64,000 nucleotides of DNA, taken from Siniperca chuatsi (taxonomy: Eukaryota > Chordata > Actinopteri > Centrarchiformes > Sinipercidae). Under the pieces are notes generated by a model, which did no database searches, had not been told where the DNA came from, and saw nothing but the letters and a program-made list of their open reading frames with translations. A program made the translations under genes and the position numbers. Location of the stretch: NCBI RefSeq assembly GCF_020085105.1, contig NC_058046.1, forward strand, positions 20,443,675 to 20,507,674, written 5' to 3'. Every line of letters begins with the position of its first letter. Position 1 is the stretch's first letter. Positions 63,777-64,000 of this stretch are shown in pieces.

Positions 63777-64000
63777 CTGTCAAAAAAAATTAAAACAATC
63801 GATGCGTTCCACTTGTTGACATTTGAACAAGCTGCCACTAATCCAATCTTAATCTTTCTTCACTAGGTCATCACATGTTCACAAATAATGTTTCTACATA
63901 TCAGCCCATGACAAACATAAGTAGAAGTCCAAACTATGAAGCCCCTAATGAATTAAATAATGCCCTGGTGTTTGTGCCCCAGTTTGTCATTACACATATA

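Noticed and set aside
63777..64000. Search for the missing first ndc80 exon
   Set aside because: No in-frame segment resembling the NDC80 N-terminus precedes the acceptor at 63777; it must lie beyond the window.

Overview
The window is vertebrate nuclear DNA, almost certainly from a ray-finned (teleost, probably percomorph) fish. Genes are split by GT-AG introns, coding exons match vertebrate families, intergenic DNA is AT-rich with many CA/GT microsatellites, and several interspersed repeats are types I recognise from spiny-rayed fish genomes. Nothing prokaryotic or viral was seen. All coding calls come from reading exons, splice sites and reading phase by eye.

Three protein-coding genes are present. 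(1) egflam (pikachurin), minus strand, 7453-33592. I resolved 23 coding exons that join in frame to 1052 residues, plus a conserved 24-nt optional microexon at 10323-10346. The order is signal peptide, two FN3 domains, an acidic and Thr/Pro-rich linker, then EGF-LamG repeated three times. (2) gdnf, plus strand, coding exons 39328-39541 and 40478-41037, 257 residues, with all seven cysteines of the GDNF cystine knot and a cluster of upstream ORFs in the leader. (3) ndc80 (HEC1), minus strand, 15 exons between 57161 and 63776. The C-terminus is complete, and the first roughly 35-40 residues lie beyond the right edge.

Layout: 1-7350 is egflam 3' flank with no gene seen. 7453-33592 is egflam, with a 7.6-kb first intron that holds a CpG-rich block near 31.0 kb. 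33.6-38.7 kb is the divergent egflam/gdnf spacer, containing a 0.7-kb interspersed repeat. 38.7-41.6 kb is gdnf, with a TTAA-flanked miniature inverted-repeat element at 41661-41984 in its 3' region. 42-57 kb is a gene-poor interval of microsatellites and repeats. 57-64 kb is ndc80.

The genes do not form a pathway. Pikachurin acts in the matrix of the photoreceptor synapse, GDNF is a secreted ligand for GFRalpha/RET, and NDC80 is an outer-kinetochore protein. The head-to-head egflam/gdnf arrangement also occurs in mammals with a far larger spacer; gdnf next to ndc80 is not the human order. The most notable observations are the egflam microexon, the gdnf uORF cluster (one uORF stop overlaps the main ATG as ATGA), and the mobile element supplying a possible alternative poly(A) signal downstream of gdnf. 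I saw no evidence of an undescribed multi-gene system.
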